Shown here piece by piece: positions 7,176 to 15,467 of a stretch of DNA of 29,412 bases. Each line of letters starts with the position of its first letter. Positions within the stretch are counted from its first letter, which is position 1. The notes under the pieces were generated by a model. The model ran no database searches and was not told the DNA's origin. It saw only the letters and a list, made by a program, of their open reading frames with translations. A program made the translations under genes and the position numbers. This DNA is from a virus, in IMG/VR virus record IMGVR_UViG_3300012008_000024, positions 6,364-35,775 of that record; one strand, 5' to 3'.

Positions 7176-7571
7176 ATGAGCAAGATCCTCCGCCTCGGCG
7201 GGAAAGAGCTGCGCTGCATCGAGACCCTTCCGATCGGGGTCATGTTCGATCTCGCCGAGGCGATGGAGGCAGGTGAAATGGCGGCTGTCGCCGGGATGTC
7301 CCGGACCCTCCGGGGGATCGTGGTCCCCGACGACCGGGCCGCGCTCAAGGCGGTCCTGAACAACACCGAGACACCGGTCACCTTCGACGAGCTCAACACG
7401 GCCCTCGGGGGGGTCCTGTCGAATGTGGTCGGGCGCCCTACTACGCCGCGCTCAAGCTCGCCGCCTGGGCCAGCCGCAACCGCGCCCAGATCGAAGGTCG
7501 TCTCGTTGTATCGGGCCACGGGCAGGGCGGCCGCGACGTCTACGCCGGATGGCACATCGGTCGCGTCCTGA
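7176..7571 (+). CDS. Tail assembly chaperone, short product
   Basis: Zero-frame product of 131 residues. Residues 1 to about 78 are a compact helical domain ('MSKILRLGGKELRCIETLP', 'GVMFDLAEAMEAGEMAAVAG', 'TLRGIVVPDDRAALKAVLNN'), like the G protein of lambda-type chaperones. Past the G-run at 7407-7413 the frame is low-complexity Pro/Thr/Ser/Ala and looks non-selected. The protein is thought to bind the tape measure and keep it soluble while the tail tube forms. Four bases separate it from the tail tube gene. Confidence 0.7.
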   Translation: MSKILRLGGKELRCIETLPIGVMFDLAEAMEAGEMAAVAGMSRTLRGIVVPDDRAALKAVLNNTETPVTFDELNTALGGVLSNVVGRPTTPRSSSPPGPAATAPRSKVVSLYRATGRAAATSTPDGTSVAS

Positions 7572-7717
7572 ACGTCGCGTACTTCCTGATCGCGGAGCAC
7601 ATGACCGGGGAGGAAAAGCAGAAGCTTGATGACGAACTCGCGGGCCCGCAGCGCGATCGACGCTCGCGCTCCGCGGTGCTGGCCGGCCTCGGCGGCGACG
7701 TGGTGAGCAGGCGATGA
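7176..7717 (+). CDS. Tail assembly chaperone, -1 frameshift product
   Basis: A -1 slip at the G7 run joins the short domain to a second frame that runs to TGA 7715-7717: 'RAPYYAALKLAAWASRNRAQ', 'GWHIGRVLNVAYFLIAEHMT' and 'GEEKQKLDDELAGPQRDRRS'. This second half is rich in helix and has the 'R.LNv.Y.ll.....e.e...kld..L.gp' pattern common in GT-type chaperone extensions. Such G/GT frameshifts are conserved in most siphoviruses, lying between tail tube and tape measure genes, exactly as here. The restored protein is about 180 residues. A one-base assembly loss in the homopolymer could mimic the arrangement, but the conserved biology makes programmed slippage more likely. Confidence 0.75.
7406..7413 (+). 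promoter_or_regulatory. Probable ribosomal slippery site (C-GGG-GGG-G)
   Basis: Seven consecutive G (7407-7413) follow CTC in the zero frame (CTC GGG GGG GTC). A Gly tRNA on GGG 7410-7412 can re-pair perfectly one base back. After the slip the next codon is GGT. This is the only point in the gene where the zero frame loses and the -1 frame gains plausible protein sequence. Confidence 0.65.
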
Positions 7718-8328
7718 CCACCGTCGCCGTCGTGTACGGGCTGTTCGATCCGACGACGCATGAGCTGCGCTACGTGGGGTTGACCGTCGATCTCGCGAGG
7801 CGGGTGGCTCAGCACATCAGGAGTGCGCAGCAGACAAGGACGTACTGCGCGAGATGGATCAAGAACGTCATCGGGCACGGGCTGCTTCCTGAGGTCGAAG
7901 TGCTTGAGGAGACGGATGTCGAGCGTGGCCCTGAGCAGGAGCGATTCTGGATCAGCTACTTCAGGTTCATTGGCGCATCGCTCACCAATCACACCCTCGG
8001 CGGCGAAGGCGTGCTGGGCCTGCGATGGACCGAGGAACGTCGCGTCAAGCAAATGGCGGCGCTCGCGGACCAGTTTCCACCGGGAGCGCCTTGCCCTGAG
8101 CACCTGCGCCGCAATCTCAAGCTCGGATGGGGGAATAAGAGCGCGCTCGGGAAACGCCAATCTCCGGAGTCGCAGGCCAAGCGATCGACGAGTCTGCTTC
8201 GCTTCTACAGCGAGCACGTCGTCGTAAGAAGCGCCGAGCACAACGCAAAGATCAGCGCAGCGAAGCGCGGCAAAGTCCACGCGGCGGATTGCAGGCATTG
8301 CGTATCCGTTCGTCGGAAGGAGATTTAA
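7714..8328 (+). CDS. GIY-YIG homing endonuclease with NUMOD3-like tail
   Basis: 204 residues from ATG 7714, overlapping the chaperone stop. The catalytic module is at the N terminus: 'VYGLFDP' (Y8, G9) and 'RYVGLT' (Y20, G22) form the GIY and YIG strands, with R29/R30 in the following helix and a likely metal-binding Glu in 'PEQERFWISYF' (about E76). The C-terminal part has repeats such as 'GKRQSPESQAKRS' and 'SAEHNAKISAAKRGK', resembling NUMOD3 DNA-binding motifs. Free-standing homing endonucleases cut phage lacking the gene and spread by repair. It is wedged between chaperone and tape measure genes and has a lower GC feel than its neighbours. Confidence 0.85.
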   Translation: MTTVAVVYGLFDPTTHELRYVGLTVDLARRVAQHIRSAQQTRTYCARWIKNVIGHGLLPEVEVLEETDVERGPEQERFWISYFRFIGASLTNHTLGGEGVLGLRWTEERRVKQMAALADQFPPGAPCPEHLRRNLKLGWGNKSALGKRQSPESQAKRSTSLLRFYSEHVVVRSAEHNAKISAAKRGKVHAADCRHCVSVRRKEI

Positions 8329-8329
8329 G

Positions 8330-10591
8330 ACGACGACGGTTGCCGAGGCATTTGTCACCCTCCGTCCGGACCTGAAGGACTTCCAGAAGGAGACCGAGCG
8401 CGGCCTCTTGAGCATGGGCGGCATCGCGAAGGCGGCCGCGATCGGCATCGCCGCGGCCGCATCGGCGATCGCGGGCGTCGCCGTGATCTCCGTGCGGGCC
8501 GCGATGGACGAACAGGCCGGGATGGAACGCCTGGCCCAGGCGGTCCGGGCGAACGGCGGCGACTGGGACGCCCTCGGGGCGACCATCGAGGGACAGATCG
8601 CAAAGTGGGAGCGGCTCACGGCATTTAGCGACACCGACATGCGCGACGCGCTGTCGACGCTCACCGCGCTGACCGGCGACGCCGCCACGGCGATGGATCG
8701 CCTGCCGGTGGCGATGGACTTCGCCCGTGGCGCCGGCCTCGACCTCACCACCACCTCGCGGCTCTTGGGCAAGGTCACCGACGAGACCACGACCGTGCTG
8801 GCGCGGTTCGGGATCCGGGTCGAGAAGGGCGCCGACGCGATGGACGTGCTGGCGAAGGTCCAGCAGAAGTTCGGCGGCCAATCGGCCGCGTTCGCCAAGA
8901 CCGCCGCAGGCCAGTGGCAGATCTTCACCAATCAGGTCCAAAACCTGAAGGAGGCAATCGGCTTCGCGCTGTTGCCTGCGTTCATCGCCTTCACTGGCCT
9001 CGCGATCAAGGCGATCGACGCCGTGCGGGCGAAGTTCGAGGAGATCCGCCCGGCCGTGGCAGCGGTGATCACGGCGATCAGCACCGGCTTCTCGGCGGTG
9101 TGGAACTCGGGCCCGGTGCAGTTCTTCGTCGGGACCGTGATCACCGAGCTGGCGAAGATCCCGACGTTCATCGGCAACGTGCTCGGGGCCATCGGCGAGA
9201 TCTTCGAAGTGCTGTCGGGCAAGGGCCGCCCGGAGGCCGGCGGCGTGCTCCGCGCGGTCGTCGGCGACAACCTGGCCGAAGGGATCCAGACCACGATGAA
9301 AAACGTGCGGACCGCCTTCACCGACGCGTTCGATATCGTCAAGCCGATCATCCAGGGCGTGATCGACAAGGTCCACGAGCTCAAGGATGCGTTCGACAAG
9401 CTCCCGCCGGCGCTCCGGAACTTCGCCGGCCAGGCGGTCGCGGCGGACGTCGGCATCACCGGGCTGGCGCTCACGCTCTCGGCTATCTCACAGGGTCTCG
9501 TGGCGACCACCACGCTCCTCGGGAGGATCGTGGGCACCAGCATCTTCGCGAAGCTCATCAAGGGCTTCCTCGGCATGAACGGCGCGATCCTCGGGGCGGT
9601 CGGCGGAATGTCGGTCTTCGACCCGCTGATCGCCGGCGTGTTCACCGCGCTCTCGCTGCCAATCGCCCCGCTGCTGCTGCTGGTCGCGGCGATCGCCGCG
9701 GTCGGGATCGCGATCGCGCTGCTGATCACCCACTGGGACGACGTCAGCTCCGCGGCCACGATGCTCGCCCAGATCGTCGGGATCGTGGTGGGCCGAGCGT
9801 TCGACGCGCTCGGCACCGCGGTGAGCAACTTCTTCGCACCGTTCGGGAAGCTGCTCGCGCTCTTCACGACGGACGCCCCCTTCGCCCTCGGCCTGCTGCT
9901 CGGGGCGATCGTCGGGACCTTCGGCGCCGCGCAGGCCGCGGTCGGCGACGCGATCAAGTGGATGGCCGATACGTTCGGAAACTTCCTCAACGTGCTGGGC
10001 GGATGGAAGACGGACCTCGGGAACATCGTCGGCTCGGCCCTCCAGGGGCTGCTCGACGGCATCGGCAACTTCGCCGGCAGGGCCATCCCGGTGCTCGCGC
10101 AATTCGTGATCAACGCGGTCGGGGAATTCTTCAAGCTGGCGCCCCAGTTCGCCCAGGCCGCGGCGGACGCGATCGGCGGGTTCATCGGCGGGATCGTCGG
10201 GGCGATCCCGAACGCCGTCGCGACGATCATCGACGCGGCGAAGCAGCTCATCGGGGGGTTCAACGCGGCGCTCCAGAACCGCTCGCCGTCGAAGGTCTTC
10301 GCCGAGGCCGGGCTGAACATCACGCGCGGCCTGGTCGTCGGCATTCGGCAGGGCGTTCCGGCGGTCAACGCTGCCCTCGGCGGGATCGGCCTCGCCTCGA
10401 TCGGTGGGCTCTCCGCGGGCGGGGGCGGCGCTCGTGGCGGCGACACGATCACGATCGCGCCGACGATCCATCTGCACTACTCGGCGACCGGCGCCGACCC
10501 GAAGGCGGCCGGGCGTCTCGCGAGCGACACCCTAGACATCATCACCGAGTCCATGCGTCAGCAGATGCGCCGGCTGAGCGTGACGGCCTAG
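8330..10591 (+). CDS. Tape measure protein
   Basis: About 750 residues, the longest helical protein of the tail module. The frame is coding from about 8330 ('TTTVAEAFVTLRPDLKDFQK', a normal tape measure N terminus) although the first ATG/GTG/TTG codons are TTG 8402 and ATG 8408. AAGGAG at 8317-8322 lies 7 bases before an ACG at 8330, so either a rare start is used or the true start was lost. Features: hydrophobic segments near residues 30 to 55 and around 430 to 480, long Ala-rich helices, and a 'QNRSPSKVFAEAGLNITRGL' block near the end ('SPSkvf...G....GL..Gi'), typical of tape measures. It sets tail length (about 110 nm if 0.15 nm per residue) and helps DNA ejection. Confidence 0.85.
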   Translation, partial: TTTVAEAFVTLRPDLKDFQKETERGLLSMGGIAKAAAIGIAAAASAIAGVAVISVRAAMDEQAGMERLAQAVRANGGDWDALGATIEGQIAKWERLTAFSDTDMRDALSTLTALTGDAATAMDRLPVAMDFARGAGLDLTTTSRLLGKVTDETTTVLARFGIRVEKGADAMDVLAKVQQKFGGQSAAFAKTAAGQWQIFTNQVQNLKEAIGFALLPAFIAFTGLAIKAIDAVRAKFEEIRPAVAAVITAISTGFSAVWNSGPVQFFVGTVITELAKIPTFIGNVLGAIGEIFEVLSGKGRPEAGGVLRAVVGDNLAEGIQTTMKNVRTAFTDAFDIVKPIIQGVIDKVHELKDAFDKLPPALRNFAGQAVAADVGITGLALTLSAISQGLVATTTLLGRIVGTSIFAKLIKGFLGMNGAILGAVGGMSVFDPLIAGVFTALSLPIAPLLLLVAAIAAVGIAIALLITHWDDVSSAATMLAQIVGIVVGRAFDALGTAVSNFFAPFGKLLALFTTDAPFALGLLLGAIVGTFGAAQAAVGDAIKWMADTFGNFLNVLGGWKTDLGNIVGSALQGLLDGIGNFAGRAIPVLAQFVINAVGEFFKLAPQFAQAAADAIGGFIGGIVGAIPNAVATIIDAAKQLIGGFNAALQNRSPSKVFAEAGLNITRGLVVGIRQGVPAVNAALGGIGLASIGGLSAGGGGARGGDTITIAPTIHLHYSATGADPKAAGRLASDTLDIITESMRQQMRRLSVTA

Positions 10592-10995
10592 TGGGCACGC
10601 TCGCGGGGATGACCTATCGCGCGGTGAAGGGCGTGTACACGGGGTACGCGAACGAGAGCGAATCCACGGTGATCCCGCTGCTCGGGAAGGACCCGGCGTT
10701 CACCGGACCGGCTGAGGCGATCCAGTCGTCGGCCATGCGGGGCGACACCGCGACGCTCGGGATCTGGTGCGAGACGTCGGCCGAGCGCGATCTGTACCTC
10801 GCGCTCAACCAGACCCAGACGGTCCACGACGACAACTCGGACGACTCCGACTCCGGAGGCTTGGGCACCGTGCGCGACGTGGCCGTCATATCGGCGAAGG
10901 CCCGGGTCGGGATCTGGGTCGAAGGGCAGCCGTGGTGGATCGTTGAGCTGGTGCTGCGGACCTGCCAGCCCGTCGAGTCGGATTCGGGTTCGTGA
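10591..10995 (+). CDS. Minor tail or tip protein, unassigned
   Basis: 134 residues from GTG 10591, overlapping the tape measure stop (TAGTG). It contains 'MTYRAVKGVYTGYANESEST', an acidic Ser/Asp stretch ('DDNSDDSDSGG') and a C-terminal strand pair ('VGIWVEGQPWWIVELVLRT'). The location between tape measure and hub is that of a distal tail protein, but at 134 residues it is short for one. I do not recognise a named family. The stop overlaps the next start (GTGA), so it is probably co-translated with the hub protein. ATG 10609 is an alternative start. Confidence 0.55.
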   Translation: MGTLAGMTYRAVKGVYTGYANESESTVIPLLGKDPAFTGPAEAIQSSAMRGDTATLGIWCETSAERDLYLALNQTQTVHDDNSDDSDSGGLGTVRDVAVISAKARVGIWVEGQPWWIVELVLRTCQPVESDSGS

Positions 10996-13928
10996 GGGCT
11001 CTGAGCGGCACCGAGGTCAGCCTCCTCAAGTCACGCTTCCAGGCCGGCGCCGACGGGCACAGCCAGCAGGTCCTGCTCACGTCGCGCGTCGCGAGTCCCG
11101 GAGTGATCACCGGCTTCGAGATGGTCAGAGTCGCGCTCGCGCCATCGACCGGGATGCCGGTCGTGCTCTTTCGCGCGACCTGGCCGGTTATCAACGGCGG
11201 CGACGGGCTGCGGCACGTGTGGGCCCTGCGCTACCAGTCGCAATCGGCGTTCTTCACCGATCCGGTCCAGGTCGACGTGGAGAACGTCGGGATCGCGGAG
11301 ACGTCCGATACCCTGTCGCAGCTCGGCATGGTCCTGCTGGGCTCGACGCTCTGGGCGCTGTACCGCGACGCGACCACCGGGTCCTGGGCACTGCGCTCCT
11401 CGTCCGACGGGGTGAACTGGTCTCCTCCCCAAACGCCGGCGGCCCTCGCGTTCGCTACTTCCGGCTACGACGAGCGCCAGGTCGACCTGTTCGTCGACGG
11501 CATCACGCTCTACGTGTTCTGGCGCCACGGCGCGGCGATCCAGTACTGCACCAGCATCGATAACGGCGTGACATGGAGCGGGGCGACGAGCACGGCCTTC
11601 AACCCGGGCGATGGCTGGGGCGATCCCTCGCCGCGCTTCCGCGTCGCGAAGACCGCGGCGAAGTGGCACATCTTCCGCTTCATCGACGGGGCATCGCTGT
11701 CCGGGCACGTCTGGTCGCGGAGCACGACCACGATCGCCGGTTGGGCCGCCGCGGGGGACGTGGACGCGTCCGGCAACACCGGCTCCGGCATCTTCGGGCA
11801 CGAGTACATCTCCGGCTTCGACCCCTACGTTCGCGGAGCGACCGAGCTCGCACTCGTTTGGGCGGACGCGGCGACGCCATCTCCTGACAACGTCGTCCAC
11901 CGGACGACCTCAACGGATGACGGCGCGACCTGGCCGACATCGGTGCAGGAGGGACCGCCGGATCCGCCGCAGTTGAAGCAGCCGAGCGCGCTCAACGTCC
12001 CGGCGTTCATCGGTCTCGGCGGCGTGCTCGGCCAGGACGATGCCTGGCTGGTCTGCGATGAGGCCCCGAACCACATCCACGTAGTCACGATGTTCGTCGG
12101 GATCCAGAACAGCGACGCGGTCTACGGGCCCGGGATCTTCACCGCGTTGGGCACGACGACCGAGGACGTCAGCGTGCGGGTCGGGGCGATCAGCCTGCAG
12201 AAGGACGACGAGGCGGCAGCTGCATCGTTCAACCTCGAGCTCCAGAACACCGACGGGGCCCTGAATGTCAGTGGCGTCGACGGCGCCGGGAGCACCGCGG
12301 CGCTGGCCGGTTTTTCAGCGCCGAACGTGTGGCTCGAGATCTACCAGTGGTACGGCGCGGTCGCGGACAAGCAGCGCACGTTCAGCGGGATCGTCGACAA
12401 CGCCCAGGAGAACAGTGCCGCTGGGACGATCCTCCTGGTCGGCCGCGACCAGGGCAAGAAGCTGCTTACCCAGCGGGTGATCCCGGTGGCCTCGCAGACG
12501 CTTGGCGTCGACGGGGCGATCCGGGACATGGAGAACTACGTCTACCTCAATAAAACGCTCAACGAGGTGCTCGACAACCTGCTGGTCCACGCGAACCTCG
12601 ATAGCACCGCCACCGGGCGGCAATGGGCCCCGAGCTCGTACGTCTTCGAGGAGCTCGCGCTGTCGTCGGGCACGCTGATGGACGGCGCGAAGGCCGCGTG
12701 CCAGGTGGCGGGCATGCGCTTCTGGTTCGACGAGGACCGCCTCGCCCGCACCGCGCCCGTCGCCGGCCCGCTGGACGACTCGGTCTGGACCTATCAGGCG
12801 TCCGTGGATCTGGTCGCCTTCGACGCCGACCTCTCGGACGACAACACCTTCACCAGGGTCCGGGTCGTCGGCAAGGCGAACATCGGCGCGAAGTATCTGC
12901 AGGCCCAGTTCGTGTTCGCGGCGCCGGCGCCCGACGTGCGCGCGATCGCCCAGGACCACACGACCGGCAATGTCTGGGTGCTCTGCGGCAACGCCCACCT
13001 CTACCTGCTCGACCCGGACGCGAACATGGCCATCGTCTCCGAGGCCGATCTGTCGTCATGGCTCGCCTACCCCGACTCGATGGACGTCGGCCCCGACGGC
13101 CACCTGTGGATCGCGGACGGCCTCGACGCGACGCTCGGCGCGAGCGCCGGTCGGCAGTTCCGCAAGGTCGACCGGGCCGCGCCGACCTCGACGCTCATCG
13201 GGCCGTTCGACAACCCGGACCAGCTGCACGTGCGCCTCTGGCACGACCAGGTCAACCGCCTCTACATGGACACGTACGCGAGCCCCGCCGCGCTCGTGAA
13301 GGTGAACGACGTGACCGGGGCCGAGGTGTCGCGCGTCGTCTCGCCGGTCAACTTCCCGATGGGCTTCGACAGCGATGGCCAGGGCGGCGCGTTCCTGACC
13401 GGCTGGGAGCAGACCAACCTCTTCCAGGTCGACCTCGCCGGCAACATCGTGAATCCGATCCAGCAGCCGAACAAGAACAGCAACGAGCTCTCCCTCGATC
13501 ACGACGACCTCGGCCTCTGGGCGGTGTTCATCGAGGAGGGCACGATCGTGAAGTACGCCGTCGCCGGGACGCCCTCGTCGGCGCCGGTGGCCACACTCGC
13601 GACCGCGATCGACACCGACCTCGAGCGCGAGCTCCTCGGCGAGATCCGGGTGCTCGACATCCTGGACCTGAGCGTCTCGAACCTTGCGATGGGCTACGCG
13701 ACCGCGCTGTCCATCCTCGGGCGCGTGCGCCGGTACACGTCACGGGTTCAGGCCGGCGCGATCGGCAACCCCGGCCTGCAGCTGCACGACCGGATCACCG
13801 TCGACACGCCGGCCCAGGGGATCGCCGCGGGCGACTACGTGATCCGCTCGATCCGCAGCGATCAGACCAGCGGCGACGGGACGTATCTCGCCGTGCTAGG
13901 AATCGAACCGTATGACGCGAGCTTCTAG
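10992..13928 (+). CDS. Tail hub protein with two propeller-like regions
   Basis: 978 residues from GTG 10992. Residues about 50 to 370 hold three Asp-box-like motifs: 'SSDGVNWS' (about 137), 'SIDNGVTWS' (about 188) and 'STDDGATW' (about 307), the S-x-D-x-G-x-T-W signature of sialidase-type propellers. About 390 to 640 resembles phage hub proteins ('VSVRVGAISLQKDDEAAAAS', 'NKTLNEVLDNLLVHANLD'). Residues about 645 to 870 form an NHL/SMP-30-like repeat region ('MDVGPDGHLWIADG' near 697, 'HDQVNRLYMDTYASPAALVK'). The last 100 residues return to a hub-like fold ('NPGLQLHDRITVDTPAQGI', 'AGDYVIRSI'). Likely role: tail tip hub with carbohydrate or receptor binding. A hydrolase active site cannot be identified, so enzymatic activity is unproven. 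Confidence 0.7.
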   Translation: MRALSGTEVSLLKSRFQAGADGHSQQVLLTSRVASPGVITGFEMVRVALAPSTGMPVVLFRATWPVINGGDGLRHVWALRYQSQSAFFTDPVQVDVENVGIAETSDTLSQLGMVLLGSTLWALYRDATTGSWALRSSSDGVNWSPPQTPAALAFATSGYDERQVDLFVDGITLYVFWRHGAAIQYCTSIDNGVTWSGATSTAFNPGDGWGDPSPRFRVAKTAAKWHIFRFIDGASLSGHVWSRSTTTIAGWAAAGDVDASGNTGSGIFGHEYISGFDPYVRGATELALVWADAATPSPDNVVHRTTSTDDGATWPTSVQEGPPDPPQLKQPSALNVPAFIGLGGVLGQDDAWLVCDEAPNHIHVVTMFVGIQNSDAVYGPGIFTALGTTTEDVSVRVGAISLQKDDEAAAASFNLELQNTDGALNVSGVDGAGSTAALAGFSAPNVWLEIYQWYGAVADKQRTFSGIVDNAQENSAAGTILLVGRDQGKKLLTQRVIPVASQTLGVDGAIRDMENYVYLNKTLNEVLDNLLVHANLDSTATGRQWAPSSYVFEELALSSGTLMDGAKAACQVAGMRFWFDEDRLARTAPVAGPLDDSVWTYQASVDLVAFDADLSDDNTFTRVRVVGKANIGAKYLQAQFVFAAPAPDVRAIAQDHTTGNVWVLCGNAHLYLLDPDANMAIVSEADLSSWLAYPDSMDVGPDGHLWIADGLDATLGASAGRQFRKVDRAAPTSTLIGPFDNPDQLHVRLWHDQVNRLYMDTYASPAALVKVNDVTGAEVSRVVSPVNFPMGFDSDGQGGAFLTGWEQTNLFQVDLAGNIVNPIQQPNKNSNELSLDHDDLGLWAVFIEEGTIVKYAVAGTPSSAPVATLATAIDTDLERELLGEIRVLDILDLSVSNLAMGYATALSILGRVRRYTSRVQAGAIGNPGLQLHDRITVDTPAQGIAAGDYVIRSIRSDQTSGDGTYLAVLGIEPYDASF

Positions 13929-14432
13929 GTGATCGGCTCCAGCCGGCACCCGCGGATCCTGGCCGACCTGCTCCGGCGCCAGCAGGGCGACCGGCTGCTG
14001 CAGATCGCGCTTGGCGGAGGCGCCGCGGCGATCGACGCCGTCGGCAGCAGCGCGCCACCGGCGGCGGCGGCCGAATACGCGGACGCGGTGATCGTGCTCG
14101 ACGGCTCCGGGGCCCCGCCGATCGTGGGCGTGGCGCTCGACTTCGCCATCGACTTCGACGCCGAGATCGTCTCCTGGACCTTGCTCGCCGACGTCGCGGG
14201 CTCGATCGTGCTCGACCTCTGGAAGAACGTGTACGCGAACTTCCCGCCGACCGTCGCGGACTCGATCTGCGCCGCGGCGAAGCCGACGCTCGCGGCCGCA
14301 GCGAAGAACAGCGACGACGTGCTCACGGGATGGACGACCGCGATCGCGGCGGGCGAGACGATCCGGGTGAACATCGACTCGGCGACGGTGCTCGCGCGGG
14401 CCACGCTCACGCTCAAGTTGAGGAGGACCTAG
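13929..14432 (+). CDS. Minor tail protein, tip or fibre base
   Basis: 167 residues from GTG 13929, abutting the hub stop. After an N-terminal helix with basic residues ('RHPRILADLLRRQQGDRLLQ') and an Ala-rich linker comes a beta-rich domain: 'FDAEIVSWTLLADVAGSIVL', 'DLWKNVYANFPPTVADSI', 'LTGWTTAIAAGETIRVNIDS' and 'RATLTLKLRRT'. This 'W.lladvaGsivvdvwk..yanyPPtvadsi..' block recurs as the C-terminal domain of many siphovirus minor tail proteins, recognised here from memory. It is probably exposed on the tail tip. Confidence 0.65.
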   Translation: MIGSSRHPRILADLLRRQQGDRLLQIALGGGAAAIDAVGSSAPPAAAAEYADAVIVLDGSGAPPIVGVALDFAIDFDAEIVSWTLLADVAGSIVLDLWKNVYANFPPTVADSICAAAKPTLAAAAKNSDDVLTGWTTAIAAGETIRVNIDSATVLARATLTLKLRRT

Positions 14433-15467
14433 ATGGCCTTTGCGTGGTGGGACAGTTTCGACGAGTACGTGACCGCCGACCTCGGCCTCGTCTACGACCA
14501 AGTGTTCAATGTGGGAGGCCTCGGTATCGCGGCGGCTGCGGGCCGCAACGGCACCGCCGGGCTCCAATTTGGTTGCAACAATGCGAACTACGTCACCAAG
14601 TCGATTCCCGGCACGCCCGCGACAGTTGGTGCTTCTTGTGGTCTAAAAACCGCCAACAACGCGTCGGGCGGCATCTTCCTCAGTTTCGCGGATGCCGCAA
14701 CAGTCCAACTCTCCTTTCAACTCAATGGGGCCGGGTTCATGGAGGTTCGTCGTGGGACCGCCGGCACGCTGCTCGCGACCGGCACAAAACTCTTCCTTTC
14801 GGCCACATTCGTTCACTTCGAGACGAAGGTTCTAATCAGTCCGACGGTAGGCACCATCGTCACCAAGATCAACGGCGTGGTGGACATCAACGCCTCGGCC
14901 CTGAACACCCGAGCGTCGGCCAACAGTCAGGTGACCCATGCATGGCTCGGGTCGGTGCAGAACGCAGGCGGCGGAACTATCACTCTCGATGACCTCGTCC
15001 TGTGGGACACGACCGGCGCGGCGCCGCAAAACGACTATCCCGGCGACGTGCGCGTTCAGTCTCGCCGCGTGAACGCGGACGGCGGCGTCCTCCAATGGAC
15101 CCGCAACGCGGGCGCGACCGATCACAGTCGCGTGGAGGAGGCCGCGCAGGACGCCGACACGACCTATCTCAGCGACGCGACGGTCGGCGATCGCTCGACC
15201 TTCGCAATGACGGCCCTGACACCGGCGTCCGGCACGATCCTCGGGGTCGCGTTCGTGGCCGTCGTTCGGAAGGACGATGCCGGAGCGCGGTCGATCGTCA
15301 CCGTTCAACGGGACGGAGGCGTGAACCGGGACAACGCGACCGTTCACCCGCTCGGCAACACCTACACGTACGAGCGAGACCACCTGTTCCTCAATCCCGC
15401 GACCGGCGCGGCCTACACGCTCGCCGAGGCCAACGCCCTTGAGGCCGGTGTGAAGGTGAACGCCTAG
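14433..15467 (+). CDS. Tail fibre protein with lectin-like (LamG) domain
   Basis: 344 residues, ATG overlapping none but abutting the previous stop, with AGGAGG 10 bases upstream. Residues about 1 to 200 show the jelly-roll pattern of LamG/concanavalin-like phage proteins: opening 'MAFAWWDSFDEYVTADL', 'FMEVRRGTAGTLLATGT', 'FVHFETKVLISPTVGTIVTK' and 'TITLDDLVLWDTTGAAPQND'. Residues about 200 to 344 continue as a second beta domain ('DYPGDVRVQSRRVNADGG', 'TLSD..DRSTFAMTALT'-like strands) often fused to such lectin domains in tail tip proteins. Probable role is recognition of host surface sugars. The codon use of the first 400 bases is less GC-biased than that of its neighbours, hinting at recent exchange. 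Confidence 0.65.
   Translation: MAFAWWDSFDEYVTADLGLVYDQVFNVGGLGIAAAAGRNGTAGLQFGCNNANYVTKSIPGTPATVGASCGLKTANNASGGIFLSFADAATVQLSFQLNGAGFMEVRRGTAGTLLATGTKLFLSATFVHFETKVLISPTVGTIVTKINGVVDINASALNTRASANSQVTHAWLGSVQNAGGGTITLDDLVLWDTTGAAPQNDYPGDVRVQSRRVNADGGVLQWTRNAGATDHSRVEEAAQDADTTYLSDATVGDRSTFAMTALTPASGTILGVAFVAVVRKDDAGARSIVTVQRDGGVNRDNATVHPLGNTYTYERDHLFLNPATGAAYTLAEANALEAGVKVNA

Noticed and set aside
8932-10452. A 506-residue open frame on the minus strand opposite the tape measure gene
   Set aside because: Low-complexity Ala/Pro/Ser sequence that mirrors the codon bias of the real gene; typical shadow frame in GC-rich DNA.
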